This document shows, one piece after another, positions 6,081-11,337 of a stretch of DNA of 11,337 nt. The stretch comes from Scatomonas sp963661545 (GTDB taxonomy: Bacteria > Bacillota > Clostridia > Lachnospirales > Lachnospiraceae): contig CAVLCU010000083.1 of assembly GCA_963661545.1 (NCBI GenBank), positions 1 to 11,337 of the forward strand, in the 5' to 3' direction. The notes under the pieces were generated by a model. It made no database searches, was not told the origin of the DNA, and was given only the letters and a program-made list of their open reading frames with translations. The translations under genes and the position numbers were made by a program. Each line of letters opens with the position of its first letter. The first letter of the stretch is position 1.

Positions 6081-7355
6081 ATGACAGGAAAAGAGAAATT
6101 CCAAGCAGCCTTGAATCATGAGGAAGCCCCCGTATTGTTTGACCTGGGAGGCATGGTAACCACAGGAATCCATTGTATGGTAATGGAGAAGCTGAGGGAG
6201 TTCTATGGGCTGGAGAAACGGCCGATCCACGTGATTGAGCCTTCACAGCTGCTGGGACATGTGGATGCCGACCTGGCAGAATGTCTGGGAGTGGAGACAG
6301 AGGTTGTATGGGGATCCCGAAGCTGCTATGGCTTCAAGAGTGAGGACAAGCTGAAGGAGTGGAGGACTCCCTGGGGTCAGGTGGTACTGGTTCCCGAGGA
6401 ATTTATCACCAGCGTAGACGAGAAGGGGGATACCCTGGTCTATGCCTGTGCCGATACCAATTATCCCGCAGCAGGCCGTATGCCCAAGGAAGGCGTTTAT
6501 TTCGATAACGAGGACCGGGCTCCGGAATATGACGAGGATGACTATGATATCAATGACAATCTGGAGGAATTTACCCTCTTTTCGGATGAGGAGATTGCCT
6601 GGCTGAAGAAGGAAATTGCCAACCTCAACAATCCCAACAACCTCATCACCTGCTTCGGACCGGGAACCACCGGAGGCGGTACCTGTCTGGCAGACCATTC
6701 CATGATTGCCGGTCCCATGCTGCGTGCCCCCAAGGGCATCCGCAAGCTCCAGGACTTCTATATGGCTACCGCCGCCGATCCTGAGACCATTCAGGAGATC
6801 TTTGAGAAAGAGACGGATATCGGTATCCAGAACCTGAAGAAGATCCATGATGCCATCGGTGATTCCATTGACGTTCTGCATATCTGCGGAACTGACCTGG
6901 GAACCCAGAAGAGCCTCTTCTATAGCAAGTCCACCATCGAGGAGGTTTGGGCCCCCTATTGGAAGAAGGTCAATGACTGGGTACATGCCAATACCAAGTG
7001 GAAGACCTTCAAGCACTGCTGCGGAAGCATCGAGCCCATCATCGACATCCTGATTGATTCCGGCTTCGATACCCTGAACCCGGTACAGTGGACTGCTGAG
7101 AATATGGACAAGAACATGCTGAAGGAGAAGTACGGTGACCGCATCGTATTCTGGGGCGGCGGGGTAGATACCCAGCATCTGCTGCCGGAAGGAACTCCGG
7201 ATCAGGTTTATGCCCAGGCTAAGGAATGCCTGAGTATCTTCAGCAAGAAGGGTGGATATGTCTTCAATACCATCCACAATATCGTTCCCGGCGTGCCGGT
7301 AGAGAATATCGACGCACTGGCCAGAGCCGTGAGAGACTTCAATGCCGGAAGGTAA
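6081..7355 (+). CDS. Uroporphyrinogen decarboxylase (URO-D) family protein
   Basis: This 424-residue protein of the URO-D/MtaA/CmuA superfamily is preceded by AGGAGG eleven bases before the ATG. The fold family covers heme decarboxylases and zinc-dependent methyltransferases. Family traits are the N-terminal MTGKEKFQAALNHEE, the C-terminal half with KHCCGSIEPIIDILIDSGFDTLNPVQ, the FWGGGVDTQHLLPEGTP segment and the final VFNTIHNIVPGVPVENIDAL. His312-Cys313-Cys314-Gly315 matches the His-x-Cys of MtaA/MtbA zinc sites. The third ligand Cys of those methyltransferases appears to be replaced around IHNIVPGVP, so its chemistry may differ. It is not expected to make heme here, because its neighbours are sugar enzymes and no other heme gene is present. 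A methyl-group or carboxyl-related step on a sugar or aglycone is possible but unproven. A terminator follows 46 bases after the stop. Confidence 0.8.
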   Translation: MTGKEKFQAALNHEEAPVLFDLGGMVTTGIHCMVMEKLREFYGLEKRPIHVIEPSQLLGHVDADLAECLGVETEVVWGSRSCYGFKSEDKLKEWRTPWGQVVLVPEEFITSVDEKGDTLVYACADTNYPAAGRMPKEGVYFDNEDRAPEYDEDDYDINDNLEEFTLFSDEEIAWLKKEIANLNNPNNLITCFGPGTTGGGTCLADHSMIAGPMLRAPKGIRKLQDFYMATAADPETIQEIFEKETDIGIQNLKKIHDAIGDSIDVLHICGTDLGTQKSLFYSKSTIEEVWAPYWKKVNDWVHANTKWKTFKHCCGSIEPIIDILIDSGFDTLNPVQWTAENMDKNMLKEKYGDRIVFWGGGVDTQHLLPEGTPDQVYAQAKECLSIFSKKGGYVFNTIHNIVPGVPVENIDALARAVRDFNAGR

Positions 7356-7400
7356 GAAGTGCAGGAAAAGCCAAGATAAGAATTGAATAGAAGGACAAAG

Positions 7401-7440
7401 AAAGCCGCTGACAGGTCAAAACCCTGTGGGCGGCTTTTTT
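7401..7440 (+). terminator. Strong intrinsic terminator, probably bidirectional
   Basis: AAAGCCGC (7401-7408) pairs with GCGGCTTT (7430-7437), and an inner ACAGG/CCTGT stem (7411-7415 with 7423-7427) sits across a small internal loop. The tail is six Ts (7435-7440). On the other strand the hairpin is followed by TTTCTTTG, so it can also end the convergent AraC transcript that stops at 7455. Confidence 0.88.
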
Positions 7441-7454
7441 GTTCCGGATTTGCT

Positions 7455-8333
7455 CTAGGTTTGATCCCCCAGCCCCTTGGATTCCGTGCGGTAGAATTCC
7501 CGGTACCTGGCGGGGGACATGCCCACAATTTTGGAAAATTGGGTGCTGAAATAATTGGTATTGTCATATCCTACCAGGGTAGCAATCTGGGTGGCGGTAT
7601 ATTCTGTGGAGATCAGCATGGTCTGGGCATGGCCGATGCGGCGGTTAATCACATATTGAATAGGGGTGCTTCCGGTGGACTTTTTGAAAATATGGGACAC
7701 ATGGGTCACGGAGCAATTGAGAGCATCGGCTACGTCATTCAGGGAAATGTCCTCCCGGTAATGCTGATCCAGATACCGCTGGATGTCAATGGCCATCTTC
7801 TCATCGTGGCGCTTCTGGAGGAAGGTGGCAGGCATGGTTTCCAGACTGGTGCTCATCAAAATCAAGGAGCTGCACAGGAGCTGGGCTGCCAGTTCTCCCT
7901 CCGGTCCGCTGCCCTCCAGCTGATAGATCTGGTCAAAAAAGGATCGGAGGATGGGAAACATCTCTCCGGCGTGGCGGACATAGGGTTCCCCCGGAGACAC
8001 CAGGCAGTTGGCCGGAAGTCCCTTCAGATGAAGATCCGTGATTCCTACACAATAATCGCCGATTTCATCTTCCTCCTGGTTCTCCAGCTCATGCAGATCC
8101 CCTTGGTTGTAGAAGATTACGCTGCCCTCCTGCAGGGCATAGGACTTCTCTCCTATGTGGTAGGTTCCCTGTCCCTCATAGATGAGTAGCAGTTCGCAGA
8201 TGGATTCGTGTCGGTGCAAGGGCCGCCGTATGGTTTTGCGATTATGGCTTTGTTTGGTGACATAGACCATGGTAGGAAGCTTTCCGTTGACGAAAACATC
8301 ATGTAATCGGTGATTCAGATCGGTATGCCGCAT
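7455..8333 (-). CDS. AraC-family transcriptional regulator, divergent from the oxidoreductase operon
   Basis: This 292-residue regulator starts at an ATG preceded by GGGAGGAATC. Residues about 30-90 form an AraC-type cupin effector domain, with PLHRHESICELLLIYEGQGTYHIGEKSY (His40 and His42 typical of the sugar-sensing cupin) and the EGSVIFYNQGDLHEL turn. From about 177 the paired helix-turn-helix follows: ISLNDVADALNCSVTHVSHIFKKSTGSTPIQYV, then ATQIATLVGYDNTNYFSTQFSKIVGMSPARYREF, the family signature. It is transcribed away from the 8631 operon and shares a 297-base control region with it, the usual arrangement for a local regulator. That region has two copies of the repeated element also found before the URO-D-family gene, making this the favoured candidate to bind it. 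It differs clearly in sequence from the other AraC protein in the window. Confidence 0.92.
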   Translation of the reverse strand: MRHTDLNHRLHDVFVNGKLPTMVYVTKQSHNRKTIRRPLHRHESICELLLIYEGQGTYHIGEKSYALQEGSVIFYNQGDLHELENQEEDEIGDYCVGITDLHLKGLPANCLVSPGEPYVRHAGEMFPILRSFFDQIYQLEGSGPEGELAAQLLCSSLILMSTSLETMPATFLQKRHDEKMAIDIQRYLDQHYREDISLNDVADALNCSVTHVSHIFKKSTGSTPIQYVINRRIGHAQTMLISTEYTATQIATLVGYDNTNYFSTQFSKIVGMSPARYREFYRTESKGLGDQT

Positions 8334-8367
8334 GATTCCTCCCCCTTTTTTATCCTTTACTCATTTC

Positions 8368-8397
8368 ATTATAGCATGGAAGGATTCCTTGGTGCAA
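8368..8397 (-). promoter_or_regulatory. Promoter of the divergent AraC gene
   Basis: On the minus strand a consensus TATAAT (8373-8368) is preceded by TGC, an extended -10 element. A weak -35 TTGCAC (8397-8392) lies 18 bases further upstream. Transcription would start near 8361, about 28 bases before the start codon. The repeated element at 8404-8424 lies immediately upstream, where a bound regulator could control both directions. Confidence 0.65.
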
Positions 8398-8403
8398 CGG
8401 ATA

Positions 8404-8425
8404 CAAAATAATAGAAGGGTCAAAA
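8404..8425 (+). repeat. Repeated putative operator, copy in the AraC/IolE-like divergent region
   Basis: CAAAATAAT (8404-8412) is followed after three bases by AGGGTCAAA (8416-8424). Both nine-base blocks are identical to those at 5988-5996 and 6005-6013, where the gap between them is eight bases. A degenerate copy sits at 33-54 before the lipoprotein promoter (CCAAATAATAGCAAG, then ACAAA). Recurrence of both blocks upstream of separate genes suggests a regulator binding site. Confidence 0.5.
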
Positions 8426-8492
8426 TGACAAAATCTGGATTCTGTACAATATATATAAAAATCGTCCCGGAAAATCCCGGGGATATTTGTGT

Positions 8493-8538
8493 ATTTATAC
8501 CAAAATAAGAGGGCAGAGCCGGAGAAGCCTCCTGTAAT
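8493..8538 (+). promoter_or_regulatory. Operator copy and likely promoter of the oxidoreductase operon
   Basis: The block at 8493-8518 (ATTTATACCAAAATAA, then GAGGGCAGAG) matches 5981-6006 at 20 of 26 positions without gaps and better with one-base gaps. In both cases a -10-like box follows 14-15 bases later: TGTAAT at 8533-8538 here, TATAAT at 6022-6027 there, each continuing with T-A. Neither has a consensus -35; the repeat occupies that place. A second candidate -10, TATAAT at 8579-8584, also lacks a good -35. Confidence 0.5.
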
Positions 8539-8630
8539 TATGTGCAAAAAAGTGAAGGTGAAGGATGAAAATGCCGGGTATAATAAGACCATCAAAACAA
8601 ACAGATGAGCAGACACAGGAGGAACGGAAC

Positions 8631-9557
8631 ATGAGCATGAACATATGCGGCGCACCCTGCTGCTGGGGCGTAGATGACGTGAAGAATCCATACCTGCCCC
8701 CCTGGCAAAGGGTCTTGAAGGAGGCAGGAGAGGCAGGTTACCGGGCTATTGAGCTGGGGCCTTATGGTTACCTTCCCATAGATGTAGATCAGGTATCCCG
8801 GGAGCTGGACAAGAATGGACTGGCCATTGTGGCAGGTACGATTTTCGATGACCTGGTCAGTGAGGACAATTATGAAAATCTCTTAAAGCAGACGGATGAC
8901 ATTTGCTCTCTCATTACCAAGCTGCCTCCCCTGCCCAGACATCCGGGTCAGCATTTTCCCACCCCTTATATGACCGTCATGGATTGGGGACATGAGGAAA
9001 GAGATTATGCCGCCGGACATTCCGAGCAGGCACCCAGGCTGACAGATGCCCAGTGGGCTGCCATGATGAAGCACATCCGGGGAATCTGCAAAAAGGCCCA
9101 GGAATATGGGGTTCGGCCGGTGATTCATCCCCATGCGGGCGGTTATATTGAGTTTGCAGACGAGATCCAGAAGCTGGTGCAGGATATCCCCTATGAACTG
9201 GCAGGTCTGTGCCTGGATACCGGTCATCTCTATTATTCCGGTATGGATCCGGTTACCTGGCTGAAAAAGTATGCGGATGTACTGGACTATGTCCACTTCA
9301 AGGATGTCAATGAGACGGTTTACCGCCAGGTTCTGGGACAGAAGATCCGCTTCTTCGAGGGCTGCGGCATAGGCTCCATGTGCCCCATTGGAACCGGTGT
9401 GCTGGATTATCCGGGAATCCGGAAGGCTCTGGAGGAGATCGGCTACAGCGGCTATATTACCATTGAGCAGGAGAGGGATCCCAGGAATTCCGATACCAGC
9501 CTGCGGGATGTGAAGGCCAGCGTCAGCTACCTGAAGAGCGTAGGATATGAGATCTGA
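8631..9557 (+). CDS. IolE-like TIM-barrel sugar isomerase/dehydratase
   Basis: This 308-residue cytoplasmic protein of the AP endonuclease 2/xylose isomerase-like superfamily resembles 2-keto-myo-inositol dehydratase (IolE) and related isomerases in its opening CCWGVDDVKNPYLPPW and AGYRAIELGPYGYLP. Likely metal ligands are seen in order: VIHPHAGGYIEF (His166, His168, Glu174), CLDTGHLYY (Asp196, His199), YVHFKDV (His222) and TIEQERD (Glu279). I chose ATG 8631 with AGGAGG seven bases upstream. An in-frame ATG at 8565 lacks a good site and would add 22 hydrophilic residues not expected in the family. An ATG at 8637 is an alternative two codons in. It is first in an operon, 27 bases before the oxidoreductase gene. 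A role in dehydrating or isomerising the keto-sugar made by that oxidoreductase is plausible; true inositol use is not shown, since no other iol gene is visible. Confidence 0.88.
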   Translation: MSMNICGAPCCWGVDDVKNPYLPPWQRVLKEAGEAGYRAIELGPYGYLPIDVDQVSRELDKNGLAIVAGTIFDDLVSEDNYENLLKQTDDICSLITKLPPLPRHPGQHFPTPYMTVMDWGHEERDYAAGHSEQAPRLTDAQWAAMMKHIRGICKKAQEYGVRPVIHPHAGGYIEFADEIQKLVQDIPYELAGLCLDTGHLYYSGMDPVTWLKKYADVLDYVHFKDVNETVYRQVLGQKIRFFEGCGIGSMCPIGTGVLDYPGIRKALEEIGYSGYITIEQERDPRNSDTSLRDVKASVSYLKSVGYEI

Positions 9558-9584
9558 GAGAGGATTTAACAGGAGGATGCAAGC

Positions 9585-10748
9585 ATGTTATATGGAGAGA
9601 AGAGAGTAGAAAGGCCCCTTCGCTGGGCTATGGTAGGAGGGGGATTGGGAAGTCAGATCGGTTATATTCATCGGTCTGCTGCCATGAGGGATTTCAGCTT
9701 TGACCTGGTGGCAGGAGCCTTCGACATCAATCCGGAGAGGGGCAAGGCCTTTGGCAAGAATCTGCATGTAGCCGAGGATCGGTGTTATCCGGATTACAAG
9801 ACCATGTTCGCCCAGGAAGCCAAGAGGGAGGATGGTATCCAGGCCGTTTCTGTGGCCACCCCCAACGGAACCCATTATGAGATCACCAAGGCGGCTTTGG
9901 AGGCAGGACTTCACGTGGTTTGCGAAAAACCCCTTTGCTTTACCGTGGAGGAGGCTGAGGAGCTGGCAGCCCTGGCCAGGAAGCAGAAGAAGGTGGTGGG
10001 AATCACCTATGGCTATGCCGGACACCAGATGATCGAGGAAGGCAGGCAGTTGATAAAAGAGGGCAAGCTGGGAGATATCCGTATCGTTATGATGCAATTT
10101 GCCCATGGCTTCCACAATGTGGCCGTGGAGAAGAATACCGCCTCTACCAAATGGCGGGTAGATCCCAAGATGGCAGGTCCCTCCTATGTGCTGGGAGATC
10201 TGGGCACCCATCCCCTTTATCTGACCGAGGTTATGCTGCCGGATCTGAAGATCAAGCGCCTCATGTGCAGTCGTCAATCCTTTGTAGCCTCCCGGGCTCC
10301 CCTGGAAGACAATGCCATGACCTTGATGGAATATGACAACGGTGCCATTGGCTATGCCTGGTCCTGCTGTGTGAACTGCGGCTCCATGCATGGGCAGAAG
10401 GTAAGGATCATCGGGGAGAAGGCAGCCATTGAATGGTGGGATGAGCGCCCCAACCAGCTGACCTATGAGGTGCAGGGAGAACCGGTGCGGATCCTGGAGA
10501 GGGGTATGGGTTACCTGTCTGATGCAGCCTTGGCGGAGGATCGCATCGGCGGCGGCCATCCCGAGGGGCTCTTTGAGTCCTGGTCCAATCTCTACGGACG
10601 CTTTGCCATTGCCATGGAGGCCATGGACAAGGGTCAGGAGGTAGACTTCTGGTATCCCAATGTAGACGATGGGGTGCAGGGCGTGCGCTGGGTAGAGAAT
10701 TGCGTCAGATCTGCCGACCAGGGAGCAGTCTGGGTAGATTATCAATAA
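9585..10748 (+). CDS. Gfo/Idh/MocA-family NAD(P)-dependent sugar oxidoreductase
   Basis: This 387-residue cytoplasmic dehydrogenase has an N-terminal Rossmann fold with dinucleotide loop AMVGGGLGSQIGYIHR (about 15-30). The VATPNGTHYEITKAALEAGLHVVCEKPL block follows, with the family's EKP motif and Lys115 expected to be catalytic. The C-terminal substrate domain has GDLGTHP, giving the usual Asp205 and His209. Length is normal for the family. The GGGxGSxIGxxHR form of the loop belongs to a subgroup that includes enzymes oxidising hexoses or glycosides, often at C3 (recalled, not searched). AGGAGG lies eight bases before the ATG, and the gene is flanked by TIM-barrel genes with gaps of 27 and 21 bases, so all three are co-transcribed. 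It probably oxidises a sugar or glycoside to a keto form that the TIM-barrel partners then process. Confidence 0.9.
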   Translation: MLYGEKRVERPLRWAMVGGGLGSQIGYIHRSAAMRDFSFDLVAGAFDINPERGKAFGKNLHVAEDRCYPDYKTMFAQEAKREDGIQAVSVATPNGTHYEITKAALEAGLHVVCEKPLCFTVEEAEELAALARKQKKVVGITYGYAGHQMIEEGRQLIKEGKLGDIRIVMMQFAHGFHNVAVEKNTASTKWRVDPKMAGPSYVLGDLGTHPLYLTEVMLPDLKIKRLMCSRQSFVASRAPLEDNAMTLMEYDNGAIGYAWSCCVNCGSMHGQKVRIIGEKAAIEWWDERPNQLTYEVQGEPVRILERGMGYLSDAALAEDRIGGGHPEGLFESWSNLYGRFAIAMEAMDKGQEVDFWYPNVDDGVQGVRWVENCVRSADQGAVWVDYQ

Positions 10749-10769
10749 AAGACGAAGGAGGCCGGAATC

Positions 10770-11337
10770 ATGAAAATTGCCTTTGATGTGGATGTGCTGG
10801 CCAAACAGATGGATATCAACCGGATGGTGCATCAGGTGGCGGATTGGGGCTATCGCTATATTGAGCAATCCCCCCATCCCAGAATCAATCCCTTTTACAA
10901 GCATCCTCTCTTCTCCCGGGAGTGCGAGGCAGAATATCGCCAGGCTCTCAGGGAGACCGGGGTGGAGATATCCTCCTTTATCGTGGTATACCGGTGGTCA
11001 GGTCCTACGGAAGAACAGAGACAGCATGCGGTGGCCAACTGGAAGAGAATGATCGAGATTGCCGTGGATATGGGGGTGCCGGTGATCAATACGGAGCTGT
11101 CCGGGGACCCCAACCAGCAGGAGATTTGCAATGGCATGTGGTTTCGCTCCATGGAGGAGCTGCTGCCTATCATAGAAAGGGAAGGGCTTCGGGTGGAGAT
11201 TCAATCCCATCCCTATGATTTCTGTGAGCTCAACAATGAAACCTGTGATATGGTCAAATCCTTCCGGTCTAAGAATCTGGGCTATGTCTATTCCTCTCCC
11301 CACGGTTTCTTCTATGACCAGGGGAAGGGAGATGTGC
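10770..11337 (+). CDS. TIM-barrel sugar isomerase/glycoside-cleaving-like protein, truncated by window edge
   Basis: The open frame runs to the right edge, giving the first 189 residues. AAGGAGG lies eight bases before the ATG, 21 bases after the oxidoreductase stop. The start MKIAFDVDVLAKQM, the run YIEQSPHPRINPFYKHP, YRWSGPTEEQ and INTELSGDPNQ place it in the AP endonuclease 2/xylose isomerase-like superfamily. Compared with its two relatives in this window, the usual strand-end Asp is replaced: the stretch reads YVYSSPHGFFY, so His178 with Glu143 (VEIQSHP) may hold the metal. As far as I recall, this pattern is like the catalytic subunit of bacterial C-glycoside deglycosidases (DgpC/CarC type), which act after a dehydrogenase makes a 3-keto-glycoside. 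That link is memory-based inference. The C-terminus and any small partner gene lie outside the window. Confidence 0.8.
   Translation, partial: MKIAFDVDVLAKQMDINRMVHQVADWGYRYIEQSPHPRINPFYKHPLFSRECEAEYRQALRETGVEISSFIVVYRWSGPTEEQRQHAVANWKRMIEIAVDMGVPVINTELSGDPNQQEICNGMWFRSMEELLPIIEREGLRVEIQSHPYDFCELNNETCDMVKSFRSKNLGYVYSSPHGFFYDQGKGDV

Noticed and set aside
6243..7277. 344-codon open frame on the minus strand across the URO-D-family gene
   Set aside because: It is antisense to a recognised family member, has no family motif and no convincing ribosome binding site.
8461..8482. TCCCGGAAAATCCCGGGGA as a hairpin or CRISPR-like repeat
   Set aside because: It is a single short direct repeat with an internal CCCGGG palindrome. 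There is no array and no stable T-tailed stem.
8565..8630. Upstream ATG (8565) as the start of the IolE-like gene
   Set aside because: AGGAGG at 8618-8623 is correctly spaced for ATG 8631, and the extra 22 residues do not belong to the family's first strand.
9588..10904. 438-codon open frame on the minus strand across the oxidoreductase gene
   Set aside because: It lies antisense to a gene with clear family motifs and a good ribosome site. Its own protein is His/Leu/Gly-rich with no recognisable domain, as expected of a mirror frame.

Overview
The window looks like part of a carbohydrate or glycoside utilisation locus from a Gram-positive Clostridia genome, most likely Lachnospiraceae or a close relative. 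This rests on strong AGGAGG ribosome binding sites before nearly every gene, a lipobox-bearing solute-binding protein, a YesM/LytS-type histidine kinase, AraC regulators, and moderate-GC codon use. The genus cannot be fixed from the sequence alone. Codon use looks even across the window, and I see no mobile element, RNA gene or CRISPR array.

Layout. (1) 1-1324: a probable promoter, then a ribose/galactose-type (CUT2-like) sugar-binding lipoprotein, closed by a terminator that also serves the convergent operon. (2) 4941-1338, minus strand: a three-gene operon reading histidine kinase, tandem ABC-ATPase-like protein, AraC regulator. The middle protein keeps the full RbsA/MglA-like layout but has lost the nucleotide-binding and catalytic residues in both halves, so it is probably a pseudo-ATPase. 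(3) 5109-7440, plus strand: a TIM-barrel sugar isomerase/epimerase-like enzyme and a uroporphyrinogen-decarboxylase-family protein, ending in a strong terminator. (4) 8333-7455, minus strand: a second AraC regulator. (5) 8631 to the right edge, plus strand: a tight operon of an IolE-like TIM barrel, a Gfo/Idh/MocA oxidoreductase, and a third TIM-barrel protein cut by the window edge.

How the parts may work together (inference). The lipoprotein would capture a sugar or glycoside, and the kinase, pseudo-ATPase and AraC module would sense or report it. The Gfo/Idh/MocA enzyme would oxidise the sugar, and the TIM-barrel enzymes would isomerise, dehydrate or cleave the keto-sugar. This resembles known 3-keto-glycoside and C-glycoside deglycosylation systems, but the substrate cannot be read from the sequence.

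The two main points for follow-up are the kinase/pseudo-ATPase operon and a repeated element (CAAAATAA plus a GAAGG/GAGGG-type tail, often near AGGGTCAAA). The element recurs upstream of the plus-strand units, beside promoters with poor -35 boxes, and may be the operator of one of the AraC proteins.
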